Assembly (NCBI GenBank): GCA_002049455.2
Contig: KV918840.1
Span: 206,864 to 270,863, forward strand
Source of the DNA: Porphyra umbilicalis
Taxonomy: Eukaryota > Rhodophyta > Bangiophyceae > Bangiales > Bangiaceae
Reading direction: 5' to 3'
DNA: 64,000 nucleotides
This document shows, in pieces, positions 50,050-61,436 of this stretch (position 1 is its first letter; each line of letters opens with the position of its first letter). The notes under the pieces are model-generated. The model ran no database searches, was not told the origin of the DNA, and was given only the letters and a program-made list of their open reading frames with translations. Position numbers and translations under genes: made by a program.

Positions 50050-50106
50050 GTGATCACACGAAGCAACGTCGGTAAAGAACTTTCCGACGTTGCTTCATGT
50101 GATCAC
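50050..50106. repeat. Perfect-but-one 23-bp stem hairpin
   Basis: Arms 50050-50072 and 50084-50106 (GTGATCACA(C/T)GAAGCAACG...) pair with one mismatch around an 11-nt loop. Confidence 0.85.
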
Positions 50107-50189
50107 ATCGACCTTGCGGCGTGCTGGTCTCGTGGAACGGTTTCAAGTGCGAATTTGGAAACAATCAATTCCAAATCGACTGGCGTGAT

Positions 50190-50726
50190 GGACATTCGAT
50201 TCCGTCGCCTCCTGCTGGCTGCAGCCGAAAGCGACGCCACAGTCGAGTCGGGCCACATCTGCCCCCTTCGTCGGCAACGCCCCACGCCCCCCAGCCTCGT
50301 CCGAATGACCAGCTGGCCCCCTACGCTGCCCTGTGGCAGATGGCCGCCTCTCCGTCGCCGTTTCTGGACGACAGCACAAACTCGAGGATTCCTCAGTACG
50401 CCCGCAGCGCGATACGAGCGTACGCTGCGGGTATCATGGTGGGCCCAAGCTGCGCCGCCGAATGGACTTCTTCCCTGGCTGTGCACAGCCTGCTGCATGG
50501 ACCATCCAGGGAGGCTATCCTGGTTCGGCGAACGTGGCGCCAAGGGCTCAACTTCAGGCTGTCTGGCTCGGCAACGAGGCGCCGGCAACGAGGGCAGGGC
50601 GACGAAGGCGTCGCCCTCATGGCATATGTTGAACAACGGTGTTTTACAGCATCGGTGTGCGCCCGTGCCGAGCCCAGCAACCGAGCGCTCGAAGTCAGCC
50701 CTTTGACCGACAATCACTTACGTTAA
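50190..50726 (+). pseudogene. Unknown reading frame inside the candidate transposon
   Basis: ATG 50190 gives MDIRFRRLLLAAAESDATVE, then, after a one-base change near the C run at 50262-50266, a frame reading NDQLAPYAALWQMAASPSPF and IPQYARSAIRAYAAGIMVGP down to a stop at 50724. It may be a decayed element-encoded protein. No family is recognised and it may be chance. Confidence 0.2.
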
Positions 50727-50847
50727 ATCCATCGAAAAAATTCCGCCTCACACTGTCACACGAAGGGACAGCCCACTGCGACCTTTCTAAGCTGAGAGCT
50801 CGTCACACGAAGCGTCACATGAACGAAGGAACTGCTAAGAAAGGGCC

Positions 50848-51310
50848 TCAATTTGAGAACGGATCGCGCGCACTTTCCTGGCGCAGATCCATCCGACATC
50901 TGCTCTGTGATCGGAAGAAACGAAGTCAAGAGCAGATCTGCACACTGCTGGTTGCCCGCCCAGAGCGGTTGGCCGAGGGGTGCGCCTCGTGCGGGCTTTT
51001 CGCTCGACGGCCACACAGCCACCCACCGGCCTCACATCGTCAGACATCTGGTGCCCTCGAACGAACGCCCTTTTTCGTCCGTTTCTCGTTCGGATGGCAT
51101 CCGCCGGACGAAGCGGCATTCGTTTGTCCCAGCGATCGGCAGTCGTCCGGTCAGACGAGCGGCCGAACGAAAGGCCTTTCGTCCGGACAGACGTTGGGGC
51201 CCGAAATACAGCTCGGTACCATCCAGACAGTACTTCTTTTGGTTGCTATAATATCTCTAATATGGATGATGACTAAGACTGCAAAGTTAAGGACACCGGT
51301 CCGCTTGCCT
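50848..51310. other. Intergenic with CGTTCG/CGGACGAA-rich patch
   Basis: 51055-51190 is crowded with short words such as TTCGTCCG and CGGACGAA in both orientations. A similar patch lies at 52465-52580. No gene. Confidence 0.4.
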
Positions 51311-51450
51311 AACCACCTTCCCCCTCACAACCTTCCCCCTCACAACCTTCCCCGTCACAACCTTCCCCCTCACAACCTTCCCCCTCACAACCTTCCCCCT
51401 CACAACCTTCCCCCTCACAACCTTCCCCCTCAACACCTTCCCCCTCACCA
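51311..51450 (+). repeat. 15-bp tandem repeat CCTTCCCCCTCACAA
   Basis: About nine copies of a 15-bp pyrimidine-rich unit with few variants. It keeps frame (HNLPP), but no gene context is seen. Confidence 0.9.
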
Positions 51451-51479
51451 CCTTCTCCCTCCTCGCATAGTCCCTCTCC

Positions 51480-51695
51480 GCATTGCCCCTCTCCGCCTTG
51501 CGCCGCCCCGCCTTGCGCCGCCCCGCCTTGCGTCGCCCCGCCCTGCGCCGCCCCGCATTGCGCCGCCCCGCCTTGCCCCGCCCCGCATTGCGCCTCCCCG
51601 CCTTGCCCCGCCCCGCTTTGCCCCGCCCCGCCTTGCCCCGCCTCGCCTTGCCCCGCCCCGCCTTGCCCCGCCTCGCCTTGCCCCTCCCTCCTCAC
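51480..51695 (+). repeat. 15-bp tandem repeat CGCCCCGCCTTGCGC-like
   Basis: About 14 copies of a C-rich unit (PPRLA / ARRGG frames). It follows the previous array after a short transition, so the two probably share an origin in pyrimidine-rich slippage. Confidence 0.85.
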
Positions 51696-52905
51696 CCCTC
51701 AACGTCACGCACTTCTCCCCACCTGCCCCTTCTTGCTCACGTCCAGACCTCGTCCGTTCCGACCTTTCCCCCCCCGCTCACCACTGCACCCCCCCCCACC
51801 GACACCGCTGTCCTCCTCCGCGTTCACCGCTGTCAACATTCACAGCCATCGCCGCTCTCCCCCGTCGTCAAACCTGAGCCTCTACATTACCGTCCTCTCG
51901 TCTACTGCTGCCGTCCCAGATGCTGGAAGGCTCACGCGGCAGCACGGTAACCAGAGTGCGTTAGTGTCAACCAGGGGAGGATGACCGTCATGAAGAATTC
52001 AGCCAAGGCAAGGACAGTTCTGTGAGGTGTGTCGGTTGCTCTCGTAGAGCTCACCCCTCTCCTGTAATGTAGCTTCCACTCCAGACCTGCACCCCTCTCC
52101 TTGCCCTCAGCAGGGCCGTACGACAGGCACTGTTGGGTGCCCCATGTTTGAAAAATCAAACACCGAACGTCGGCATCAATACTTCCTATGGTTTGTCTGC
52201 CGTCGATGGCAGGACGCTCTCATGAAGCTCCAGGAACGCCTTCTCATTCGGACTTGGAGCTGCACAGGCACTCGAAGCTTGACTTGTCTCAGAAACTTGG
52301 TGACCTTGCCGCTAGAGGGACTCCGATTGGCCACGTTTGTCGCTGTCTCGATCAAGGACTGTCATAGAAATCGGCTCCGAGCCGGGCCGGCTGTGTTGAA
52401 GGCTCTCACAGAGGCCTGGACAGGCACCTCGCTGACAGAACGCTGTGGGCGGATATGGATTTTTCCGGACGAGAACCCGGGAACGTCCGACGTTCGTTCG
52501 CCGGACGAACACTCGAACGAAAGCCGAACGACTCTGTGTCGTTTGGGTTCGTCCGAGGCCGTTCGGGTTTCGTCTGAGGGCACCAGGTTTCTGACGATCA
52601 GCACTGTCCCTGACCAAGTCACCATCGTGTTTAGAGGGCTCCACTGCCCCCCCCTCCCCCCCCTTGGACACCCTGCTCTTTGACGCCCGCATCTGCCTCC
52701 CACGCGTCGGGGATGAGGGGTGTGTGTGGCCACGTACCCAGGTCTCTCTGATCATGCGCCGCACCCTCTGCGACTCATAGGATGGCGGCAAAACTGGAGG
52801 GGGTCACCGTTCTTGAGGGGGGTTGGGGCGGGGGTGGAAGTACAGTTTGCTGACAGATGAAATAGGCACGTGGAGCCGTGAGATGTGGAGAGGAGACGTA
52901 GTCAG
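51696..52905. other. Intergenic, no gene recognised
   Basis: Short frames only. A second CGTTCG/CGGACGAA-rich patch is at 52465-52580. Confidence 0.4.
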
Positions 52906-53215
52906 CAAGAAATCAAGTGGTAGGCGGAGGGAGGGGGCGGGGTGGGGGGGGGGCGGGGCCAGAATACGCGCGGGAGGACGACGGATGTACGGCGGAAAAG
53001 GGGGTCAACCCTGTGTGATCAAACCGCCATGTTCCGGCACCTGGTACATAAAGCAAGTCGATGAAAGAAATTCAATGCCACCCAAGTCCTTATCCCGACA
53101 GAAGAGCGACACTTGAGACAGGACTGAGGGGGTGTTTTGGCCGAACCACGCGATTGGCTGATGGCGAGTTCTGCAACGTCGAACTCGGCCGTTCGTTTAC
53201 TCCATGGTGGGGGTC
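52906..53215. repeat. Composite repeat: inverse of 49424-49622 joined to inverse of 47186-47317
   Basis: 52906-53096 matches 49424-49622 inverted and 53086-53215 matches 47186-47317 inverted. The junction at CCGACAGAAG shows that two repeat types found apart elsewhere are fused here. Confidence 0.75.
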
Positions 53216-53747
53216 ACTTTTTGTACCCATCGGTTCAGGTGTTCTCCCCGCCCATCCAAGGACACCACTGTGAGATATGTGGCATTGAGGCGGATTGAGC
53301 AACCCGACCAAGGTGTGGCAGATTTGCTTGGGCGATCTCATGGTCACACATGGGGGTTCGAATCGCCCTGGTGAGTGTCCCCAGTCGGCGGCACGAGTCG
53401 GCGGGACGAGAGGGATGGCTCGCCGAGCCAAGGACGGGTGATGCACACGAGGGTATATGACTGGTCGGGGGACCGCCGCAGGCGGTTGCTCCCACTGTTT
53501 GCTTGAACGATTTATGAGTATTCTCCACCGTATTTTGTAGCGACGATTGCACGACGCTTCACCATCGGTGCCACGGTCTGATTGCACGGCCTTGGTTCGT
53601 TCCACTGTCCGTAGAGGGTCCGATTGCACGGCCCTGTCCCGGCTACCACGAGACCTCGCCATGTTCTCCCACATCCACGGCAGGGTCCGGATCTGTGCTC
53701 ACACAGAAATATACGTGTTTTCGCTGAGAACGTTCACAGCAGATGCT
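53216..53747. other. Intergenic
   Basis: Contains GGGGTTCGAATCGCCC at 53354-53369 and GGGCGAT at 53331-53337, which resemble pieces of a tRNA but cannot be folded into one (see rejected). CGATTGCACG(A/G) recurs three times between 53544 and 53633. Confidence 0.4.
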
Positions 53748-54089
53748 TCAAAAACGTATTCTGGCGGAAGCACCCCCTCTGGTGACCTGTTGTAGCCATC
53801 TCAGGAAAGCGTTGCCTGAAGGGGGCAGGAGGGCATCTGGTGTGATGTACAGTCTTTCTCCAGTGCTGTCCACCCTTTTCGTCGCCTGACAGACTCCTAA
53901 GTAGCCCTCTTTTTTCGTGCAGAAGATGGCAAAATCGCCCTTCCTGGCAGTGCAAAGCTGTCTCGTTCTTATCCAGGGGTGGATAGCAAAGGAACCTGTA
54001 GGAATGGAGAAAGACTGTACCATTGTATCCTGGGAAGTGCACGTGGCAGATCTGAGCAAACCCTGGGAAGCTGCGTATTTTAACTCCAT
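53748..54089 (-). CDS. Hypothetical 113-residue protein
   Basis: ATG 54089 starts MELKYAASQGLLRSATC. The frame reads IHPWIRTRQLCTARKGDFAI, YITPDALLPPSGNAFLRWLQ and ends ASARIRF. The residue mix is protein-like and less biased than most frames in this window. No domain or family is recognised. It overlaps nothing on the other strand and could be a single exon or a fragment. Confidence 0.3.
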   Translation of the reverse strand: MELKYAASQGLLRSATCTSQDTMVQSFSIPTGSFAIHPWIRTRQLCTARKGDFAIFCTKKEGYLGVCQATKRVDSTGERLYITPDALLPPSGNAFLRWLQQVTRGGASARIRF

Positions 54090-54118
54090 CGGCAGTCTCC
54101 AAGTCTACCACAGTCGTG

Positions 54119-54571
54119 ATGCTACTTGCGAAACCAGATTTCAACACCACTTATCGTCCTTCGACTGTTTCATTCCTCACCAGCGTTTCTCTTGCGCCAA
54201 AGTCTTCGGTAGTGTTCCAGGTGGCGCGCTCGGTGGTGGCTTCTGCGGCAGTCGGCGAGATGGCGGCAGCGGCGGCCGGAGAGGTGACGGCGCCGCTCCC
54301 GGCGCCCTCCCCCGCTCCCCACGGCGGCGGTGTCCGTACTCCGTCAGACAGTGGCAGGGGAGAGATCGGCGGGGGCGTCTCAGAGAGCGTGGCTGCCGTC
54401 AATGGTGCCGCTGCGTCGGCGCGTGCGGAGGGCGGCGGCGCCTTGCTGCGCGCCATGGCGCGCGCGACGGGCGGTGCTTCCACCGACGGGGCGGGGCGTC
54501 GACCGCCACCGTCCGCGCTGGTGACGTGCGCGGCGGCAGCCACGGAGGGAACATCCAAACGCGCGCGCTAG
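54119..54571 (+). CDS. Hypothetical Ala/Ser-rich protein, 150 residues
   Basis: ATG 54119 gives MLLAKPDFNTTYRPSTVSFL with a short hydrophobic N-terminus, then an Ala/Gly/Ser-rich region (VARSVVASAAVGEMAAAAAG) to a TAG immediately followed by a G run (54572-54586). It diverges from the minus-strand ORF 30 bp away. It may be a real small gene. No family is recognised. Confidence 0.25.
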   Translation: MLLAKPDFNTTYRPSTVSFLTSVSLAPKSSVVFQVARSVVASAAVGEMAAAAAGEVTAPLPAPSPAPHGGGVRTPSDSGRGEIGGGVSESVAAVNGAAASARAEGGGALLRAMARATGGASTDGAGRRPPPSALVTCAAAATEGTSKRAR

Positions 54572-56402
54572 GGGGGGGGGGGGGGACGGCCGCTGCGTCG
54601 GAGCAGTGGCCGACCACGCGGATTCCGTGTTGGTCGCCGGCTGTCGCGCACCGCCGCGCGCGCAGAAAGGGGTTGTCGGGCGTGGTCCGCCGCCGCGATG
54701 GCAACCCCGAGGACGCGGCGGTGCTGCCGTCCTTGGCATTGGCGCGAACGGCATATCTGATCTCCAGTGCTGACAGATTGGCTTTGACTCGCTCTGTGTG
54801 TGGGCCGACTGGGCACACAACGAGAAAAAAGAGCGATTTGAGACTACATGGGCTCAATAAGGATCCAGTGACGATATGCACTGCGCAGGCAGTGGGCCGC
54901 GAACAGCGGCGTCGCAGAATAAATACTAATCAACTCGAGAAACGCATACTGGCGATTTTGGCGGGGACGGTGGACACGTGCGCTTTGCCTGGGCGCGCGA
55001 CCGCGCCCGTAACGAAGAATGTCCTCCCCGCTGCACTTGACCATCGCTTTTCTGCGGTTGCGCTCACTGACGCTGAAGGCATCCTTCGTCTCACTTGAGC
55101 ACAACTTCGAGGAGCGGTCGCCGCTCTGCTTCCGCGCACCGCACTTTGTCCGCGGAACGTGCCCGCTCGTGTATTGTGCCTTCGATTCCTATTCTGTACC
55201 CTTCCGAGTGTGGTCTCGTCGACATGATCTTCTTCCTGGCTGCTTCTGCGGACATTGTGCCGTTCGTTTCTCGCCAGACGTCGCGAGCGGGTGTATCCCG
55301 TGCTTGTCTAAGCCGCTTACTTCTGCATTGCTCTTGCGCTCGTTGGTGTGTTCTATGTCTGAGGTCGTAGCGCTTGAGAATCTTGCACTGGTTTGGCGGT
55401 TATCTGGGACGGCGACAATGCACCACCTTGAGCAGCACAGCTCCCTTGTGCCGTGTGCCAGGCAGACATGCTCTGTTACCCTGCCCTCGGTTCATCTCTC
55501 TGGTGTGGTGTACTGAAACTACTGTTCAGTGTTGCCGTGATTACTATGCGTGCGCCTGCCTGGTCCCCTTTTTTTCTATTTGGTGGCGTCTTGAATGTGA
55601 AAACGCAGTGTTCTCAAGCTGTCTCTCATAGTTGTCGTGTCTAAAAGATGCCGTCTGTCTCGGAGGTATGCGTGTACCAGCGGAACGTGTGCACGTCTGA
55701 GAATCTGTCCCTCTTGTGCTGTATTGCATTGCAATTTCTGATGTGTCCAGGGTTGCGAACAGCCTCTTTGTGCTTCTCTGTTCCCTCTTCTGTACTTGTG
55801 AATTGCTTGCCTGAGTCTTACCGGCTGTATGATGTGTGCTCGTGATCATTGTTGTGTGTCGGAACTACAGCATGGAGCGCACCGCAGAGCGCACCTTCCT
55901 GGCGGCGGTGGGGCGGGCGCTATTTCATGGCATTGTGTGGACTACGAGTCTGAAAGCGGACAGGGACATGAGCGATGTACATAGGAGAGTGCACGCCAAG
56001 AATACCACGTACAGTGTGTGTAGATAAAGAGCTCCTAGGGACGACGTGAGCACCGCCACAGCGCACAATGGGACTGACGTGGCGGGCCGTAGGAACGCGA
56101 GCAGGTCGTACTAGGTGCCACGTTAACTTCAGAGCCCGTGATCACGGCGGTGAACAAGAACAAATAGAAGCGGTGCTGCAAGGATATGCTGAACTGCTTT
56201 TCGTGGAACACAACCTTGATGTTGAAAAGGGGGCTCTGGATCTCGTCTACACGGCAGATAGGAACCGCGTGAGACACATCCATGCAGACACATCCATGCT
56301 GCCGCTGTGTGAATGACAGCATCTCTGTACTCGACTGACACGACGTGATGTGCCCTTGTTCGGGAGTATCACAGCGGGCCACTCTTCTGGAGCACCGCAA
56401 GA
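54572..56402. other. Intergenic, less GC-rich
   Basis: From about 55080 the base composition becomes T-rich and even. Frames are under 165 codons and lack motifs. No repeat or RNA gene recognised. Confidence 0.4.
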
Positions 56403-56690
56403 TGCAGTTGCCACATACGTGCCCATCTTGTGGTTGGATCCGATGTCCAGGATGCATTCCTGTGCCTCTCAAGACAATGTGTGAAGGCGTCAGCACGCGG
56501 AAGTATATGGGAGACATCAGTGCGAGCTACTCCGCGGCATTGCAGTTGTCACATACGTGCTCATCTTTTGATTGGATCCGATGAGGTTGCATTCCTGCGC
56601 CTCTCAAGACACTGTGTGAAGGCGCCCGCACGCGCAAGTATTTGGGAGACATCAATGCTAGCTAATCCGTGGCATTGCTCAAAAGTCAAG
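56403..56690 (+). repeat. 138-bp tandem repeat, about 2 copies
   Basis: TGCAGTTG(C/T)CACATACGTGC at 56403 and 56541 starts units of 138 bp that also share TGGATCCGATG, CATTCCTG(T/C)GCCTCTCAAGA and (T/G)GGGAGACATCA(G/A)TGC. 138 is a multiple of 3, but the units hold stop codons. Confidence 0.8.
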
Positions 56691-59411
56691 CACAGAACCA
56701 AGCAGATTGACAACACTTGTTTTTCGGCTGAGAGCATTGCCTCGGAACATGCTGTGTCCGTTGAAGCGTTGGTCCGCTGTTGACCACGCTCCTGCGCCGC
56801 GATGCCGTCTTCGTGCAGTAACACGCGAAGACCACGCTAGATCTATGCGCACAGGTGCGCCACGTGTTGGCCACGTGGGAGTGCTATGTGGTCTTGACTG
56901 ACAGTCGCGCCCAGGTCCCCACGGCTTGGGGTGGTTATCTCAGTTAAAGTGGTCTCGGATTGGTCGATGCGGACTTTGTCTTTCGGTATCTCACCTGCCT
57001 CCGCCAACCACGGAGCATCTTGGGAATTGGCCATTTGATTATTGCGGCCAGAGATCGTCCACGTGGTCGCACTGAACGGGGGCCTGTTCAAGCTACCCAT
57101 TCATCGCTAAATCCACATTTCAGCAGCCAAGTCCCAGTACAATCTAGCTCATCTTCACGATTCTGCACCAAGTCGATTTTCAGCTCGACCTCGTCTTGGT
57201 CGCAGGAGCTTCTACGACCTCAGAGGGGCGAAACAAGGACTCCATAGAGCTGCCGCGCCCTGTGGCACCAGCTAGCACGTCTGCGAGGTAACGACCGTGT
57301 CAGACGCTCGCTTCGCCGGCCGCAACAGGCAAAAACTCCCCCCCCCCCGCTTCATACCCCGTCGCGCCAAGAGTGGCGAGATGGTCAATGGCCCACACCC
57401 TGCCACAGTGTCCGGTGGGCGGCATCAGCGTAGACCTCGCCGAGGAACATCAATAGGCGTCAAGAGGCAGATCGACGGGCTGCCCGATGGCGGCATCTCA
57501 TGGATTAGGGGCCTCGAGTCGAACGCCTGAATATGGCTCCGCGGGCACATGAAAACACGCGATCAGTACGCACCACTCATGATAGGCTCTCGGATCGCCA
57601 GCGGGTCGTACATAGTATTCTCGTAAAGCCGTTCTGCGAAACACCTCGCACTGCGCTGAAACCCACAATGACATGCAACAGAAACACATTTAAACTTTTA
57701 TGAGCGTTACAGCCAAAACATTGAGCGAACAGGTCCGCACAACGCACAGACCGTGAACGCCATTTCACCAGAACCCTATACGGGGCACTCGCGCGAGGGG
57801 CACTCGAACAAAAAAGCGCTTTCGGGCGCGTTCTGCACCAATTATCAGTGATTGTACCGCCAAAGTCACGACGGGCGGAGATTTATTGGCCGTGGCAGCG
57901 CAATGTAGTCAGTGGGCTGCCGTGCCCGCGACGGTGAAGAGAGAGACACACCTTTGTCTTCAACAACGACAGAGCTTCAGCTCGTTGTTTGGCCATCAGC
58001 AATTGGCGCGTGTGCGCTCCAGATTGCCACGAGCAAGCCCATATGAGTGGCGAATCAAAAAGCCTGCCTCATGTCAGCCTTGCACATAGGCTGCAAATTC
58101 TGTAACCACAATGACACGCTCAGACAGGCCTCAGGGCGTGGCGCGCGCAACTGCTGCGCAAAGCGTGACCGGTCTACAACTTTCTGCTTCAATAATACAT
58201 TTGGGAAGACGACAATGTAACATGATCCCCCGCACAAGCGAGGACGTCAAGTGGGATCAAGGCCGCACGGCCAGAACTCCCAATGTAGCCAGTCAGTGCG
58301 CGACTCACGCCAGCCCCGCGAGATGGCCCGAAGAAAACAAGACCGAACTGGTCACAGCCTCCGGCCAGTCCGGTTCCCGTGTGGCTCATAAATTGTCATG
58401 GACCAGCAGAGATCCGCGGAACGCAGCCGCTTGCTGGGATCGTTTCCGGGTTGCGTTTTCCAACTTTCTTTTGCTTTTGGTTGAGCGGTGGATATCGCCA
58501 TCTGCCGCCGTCCGCCTCAGTATCTGTAATTGAGTTTGTGACGAGTCGGCGAGGATTATACCACCACCCGATCGCTGGCGCTGATCCGCTGCGATCTGCA
58601 CCGCCCCCCCCTTCCCCCCCGAGGTCTTCTCCCCAGTCGTCTCTCCCCGATGCCACATTTTCCGGTCGCTGCGGCGCCCGCCGGTCCCGGCGCGGGTCTT
58701 CGCATCCGCTGCGCTTGTTGCAGCGACTTTTAATTTTGCACATCCCGGCGCGCGGTGTCGCTCTTCGTGGCGTTTGCTCGCCGTGGCGGTGCCGCTGGCC
58801 ATCGCGATCTCCGACCTGCCCCTCTCCCTCCCTCGGCCCGCTTCGCACGCTCTACGTTCGACTATTTCTGTTGTCCGTGCACGCGTTCGCTCTCCTGTCA
58901 AATACAGTATGTGCACTGGTACACTTTCTGGCATCGTCGTGTTGACCACTAGCGTCGCATATGGTTGATGTTGCGACTCTCAGTCGCGGCGCGCTTTTCT
59001 TTCCAATCGAGACCTCAGTACCAAGCAGACCTCCATCCCGAAGCGCCACGAGCCCAACGAACGGAGCACAGAGCAACAGGTATCACTCTTGTATTGCTGA
59101 CCTCCAAAACATGGCGGTTGCAGAGTGGTTGCTAGCATCCAACAGCGTACGCAGACCAATGGAAAGACTATAAATCATCTGAGCTCCTTACAGAGTCTTC
59201 CCGTGCAGCTCTGCGCACTGGAGACGCACATCAGGATATCAAGAAATCTGAAGAAGCTTGTCGATCTCATGAGAAATCACAGGTCGTGCTGAAAACCCTC
59301 TTCATGCCCTCTTCAGGCCCAAGCAAGCGGCCAAAGAATCTCAGAAATTGTCGTTGTGGGTTGCAATGGCTCCGCGTGACTCCTGCGAGACACGGTGATT
59401 GGCTCGCAAGA
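56691..59411. other. Intergenic, no gene recognised
   Basis: No domain-bearing frame. ATGGCGGTTGCAGAG at 59111-59125 is inverted at about 59511-59526, a pair 385 bp apart that may bound a small element. Confidence 0.4.
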
Positions 59412-59696
59412 TTACTGGTGGTCACTCTCAGCCAATGATTCGATCGTGGCTGGTCGAACGGGCAACCCGACTCCATTGCTACGTTCTGTCATCGGCTCTG
59501 CCTCCCTTCTCTCTGCAACCGCCATTTTTCCGAGATTAGCCATATAAACAAGATGCCTGAATGACGACTCAGAAGCCAAGAGACCGGTGATAATGCCAAA
59601 GCGCGTCGTGCAGAGAATAGGCTGGAAGACACGGAGCAGAAGTGTGACATCGCCGGTGATGAGGGCGAGAGAGAAAATGGCGACGGCGGTGGCCAT
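59412..59696 (-). CDS. Small hydrophobic ORF
   Basis: ATG 59696 gives 94 residues starting MATAVAIFSLALITGDVTLL with one or two possible membrane spans and a hydrophilic tail. No family is recognised. It is close to a decayed transposase and may be spurious. Confidence 0.2.
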   Translation of the reverse strand: MATAVAIFSLALITGDVTLLLRVFQPILCTTRFGIITGLLASESSFRHLVYMANLGKMAVAERREAEPMTERSNGVGLPVRPATIESLAESDHQ

Positions 59697-59814
59697 CGTC
59701 ACCGCCACGAGGAGCAAACGCCACGCAATCGAGAACTTCTAGTTCCTTCCCAACTGGTCACCAAGCATCAGGGCTTCCCGGCTGGAATTGCGCACCTGCC
59801 ACTCACACGCGAAC

Positions 59815-60280
59815 TCATAGATCACGGATCGAAAAGTCGCAGCGATGGTAGCAGGTGCTTGCCCAGTAGAATAGCCTCCGCCAAGACCGGCGGCTGGCCT
59901 TCGGGGCCTCCTTCAGCGCGAAGGTGACTTCGGCGCTGTTGTTCTCCACGAACGTCGCTTTCAGCACGTACATGCTGAAGAAGAATGTGCCATTGGCGGC
60001 CGCGAAAGTCAGGAGGGAGGACACCGTGGCATCCCGAGAAGGCGATGTTGGAGCGGGCCTTGTTGCGAACTTCCACGCGCTGCGTTGTCATCCTCCGATC
60101 GCGCCTCACGATCCGGATATCGTCGTAGTTAAACACGGCGTCATCCTTAAAGGAGTGGCTTTGAAGGAATGTCGCGAGCTGCGAAGGGAATGCTTTCAGC
60201 AATCCACTTGGCAGCGTCTCGGAGAGCAGCTCCAGTGGCCAGGGCAGCCTTGAGTTGCGGGACGGCGTCGAAGATGTCAT
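59815..60280 (-). pseudogene. Decayed DDE transposase-like fragment, one frameshift
   Basis: ATG 60280 reads MTSSTPSRNSRLPWPLELLS and SHSFKDDAVFNYDDIRIVRR up to about 60035. There, removing one G from a GGGA word continues into SDATVSSLLTFAAANGTFFF-SMYVLKATF and ends at 59815. The stretch TVSSLLTFAAANGT resembles the beta-strand T-x-L-x-x-x-x-A-A-N-G segment after the first catalytic Asp in DDE transposases (pogo/Tc1 group). The catalytic residues that should follow are absent. The call is tentative. Confidence 0.3.
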
Positions 60281-61436
60281 GGTTGGGCGTGGCCGTGGAG
60301 GATGTGGGGAGATAGCATGTGCTTTCTCTTTCTCTCCGTTATCTTGGTCGTAACTATTGGGTTAGATCTGTAGAAATCTGGAATCGACTCCTTGCAGCGG
60401 ACGCTCATAGAAACGGCAATGGCGTCGTCTACGCCCCGTGCCGACCCGCACAGGCTTTCTTGGAGCGTGGTGACGTTCTCCCAGGTCTCTGGATGCTTGG
60501 GGCGGTGGTCACTCTGCCGTCCCCCCCCCCCCCCACCGCCTTCCGTTCCATGACCGTCGGCTCCGTGCTTCCCGCGCGCCTCCTTTCCCACTTCCCTGCG
60601 CCGCCCTCTCTTTTTTCGCACCTCTCGTACGCTCCTGCCCTTTATTTCATGTTCTGTGTGACCCAGTCACCGCGCACGGCTACCCCACGGGTCCACCGCG
60701 GCACCTCACGGTCTCTGCGCACCTGCCCACTGCCCCCACCCCTACGGGAAGTCCGCTGGATGTCCAGTACGCTTTACTGGAGATCCTGTCACATGCATGC
60801 ACGGTAAACGTGTTGCGGGCTGCTGCTGGTCTGCGCAGTACAGCAAGAGGGCCGATTGGGACAGGAACCAGGACCTCGTTCTGCAGCATATATGAATCCA
60901 AAAATATCTCGTGGCTAACAGTTCCGGTTGATGTACACTTCCACGGCGGATCGTGCAGCGGCTGCTGTGGCGGTGCGTACACAGCATCCTGCGTGTGTTC
61001 ACATCAAAAGGGGTACCCCCAACGCAACTCTACACGATGTCTGCCTCCTTCCTTACCGACGTCGTCGCGCGTCGTCGTCTAAGACACCGGCTCTCGTCGA
61101 TTGCTGCTTCCCTTCTCACCCTACCCTCATCCCCCCTCCCCTCCCCCTCGCGCCTCACTTTACCCTTATCCTGCCCCCCCCCCACCGTTCAGCCCATGCT
61201 GCCGGACCACAGAATACATCATCTGATCTTTCGTTCGTGTGCCCACCTTCTCTGCGGTTTTGCCCGACTCCCTTCCCACCCCCCAATATTCCAAGCTCCA
61301 TCACCTCCTTCGTCATGCAGTACACGGGTCTGATAATTCAAGATAATTGACATCGGGTGCTGCTTGTAGTTGAGTTTTTGTGCTCCTTTCGCTCTTTTTT
61401 CCTTACTTTTCTTCGGATTTTTTTCTAGAGGCTGGT
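60281..61436. other. Intergenic, no gene recognised
   Basis: Pyrimidine-rich tracts at 60520-60540 and 61105-61190. Nothing else identified. Confidence 0.4.

Larger units (their letters stand above)
49954..50847. mobile_element. Candidate DNA transposon with 14-bp inverted ends
   Basis: GGCCCTTTCTTAGC at 49954-49967 and its exact inverse at 50834-50847 bound 894 bp. Next to each end are copies of TTCATGTGACG/TTCGTGTGACG in opposite orientation, like subterminal binding sites. No target duplication was recognised. A strong hairpin (50050-50106) lies inside the left end. An open frame without known domain (about 50190-50726) occupies the interior. Confidence 0.5.

Noticed and set aside
53331..53372. 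tRNA-like piece with GGTTCGAATC and flanking GGGCGAT/ATCGCCC
   Set aside because: The T-loop-like word is present, but no 7-bp acceptor stem, D arm or anticodon arm of correct spacing can be drawn; GGGCGAT and ATCGCCC are too close together.
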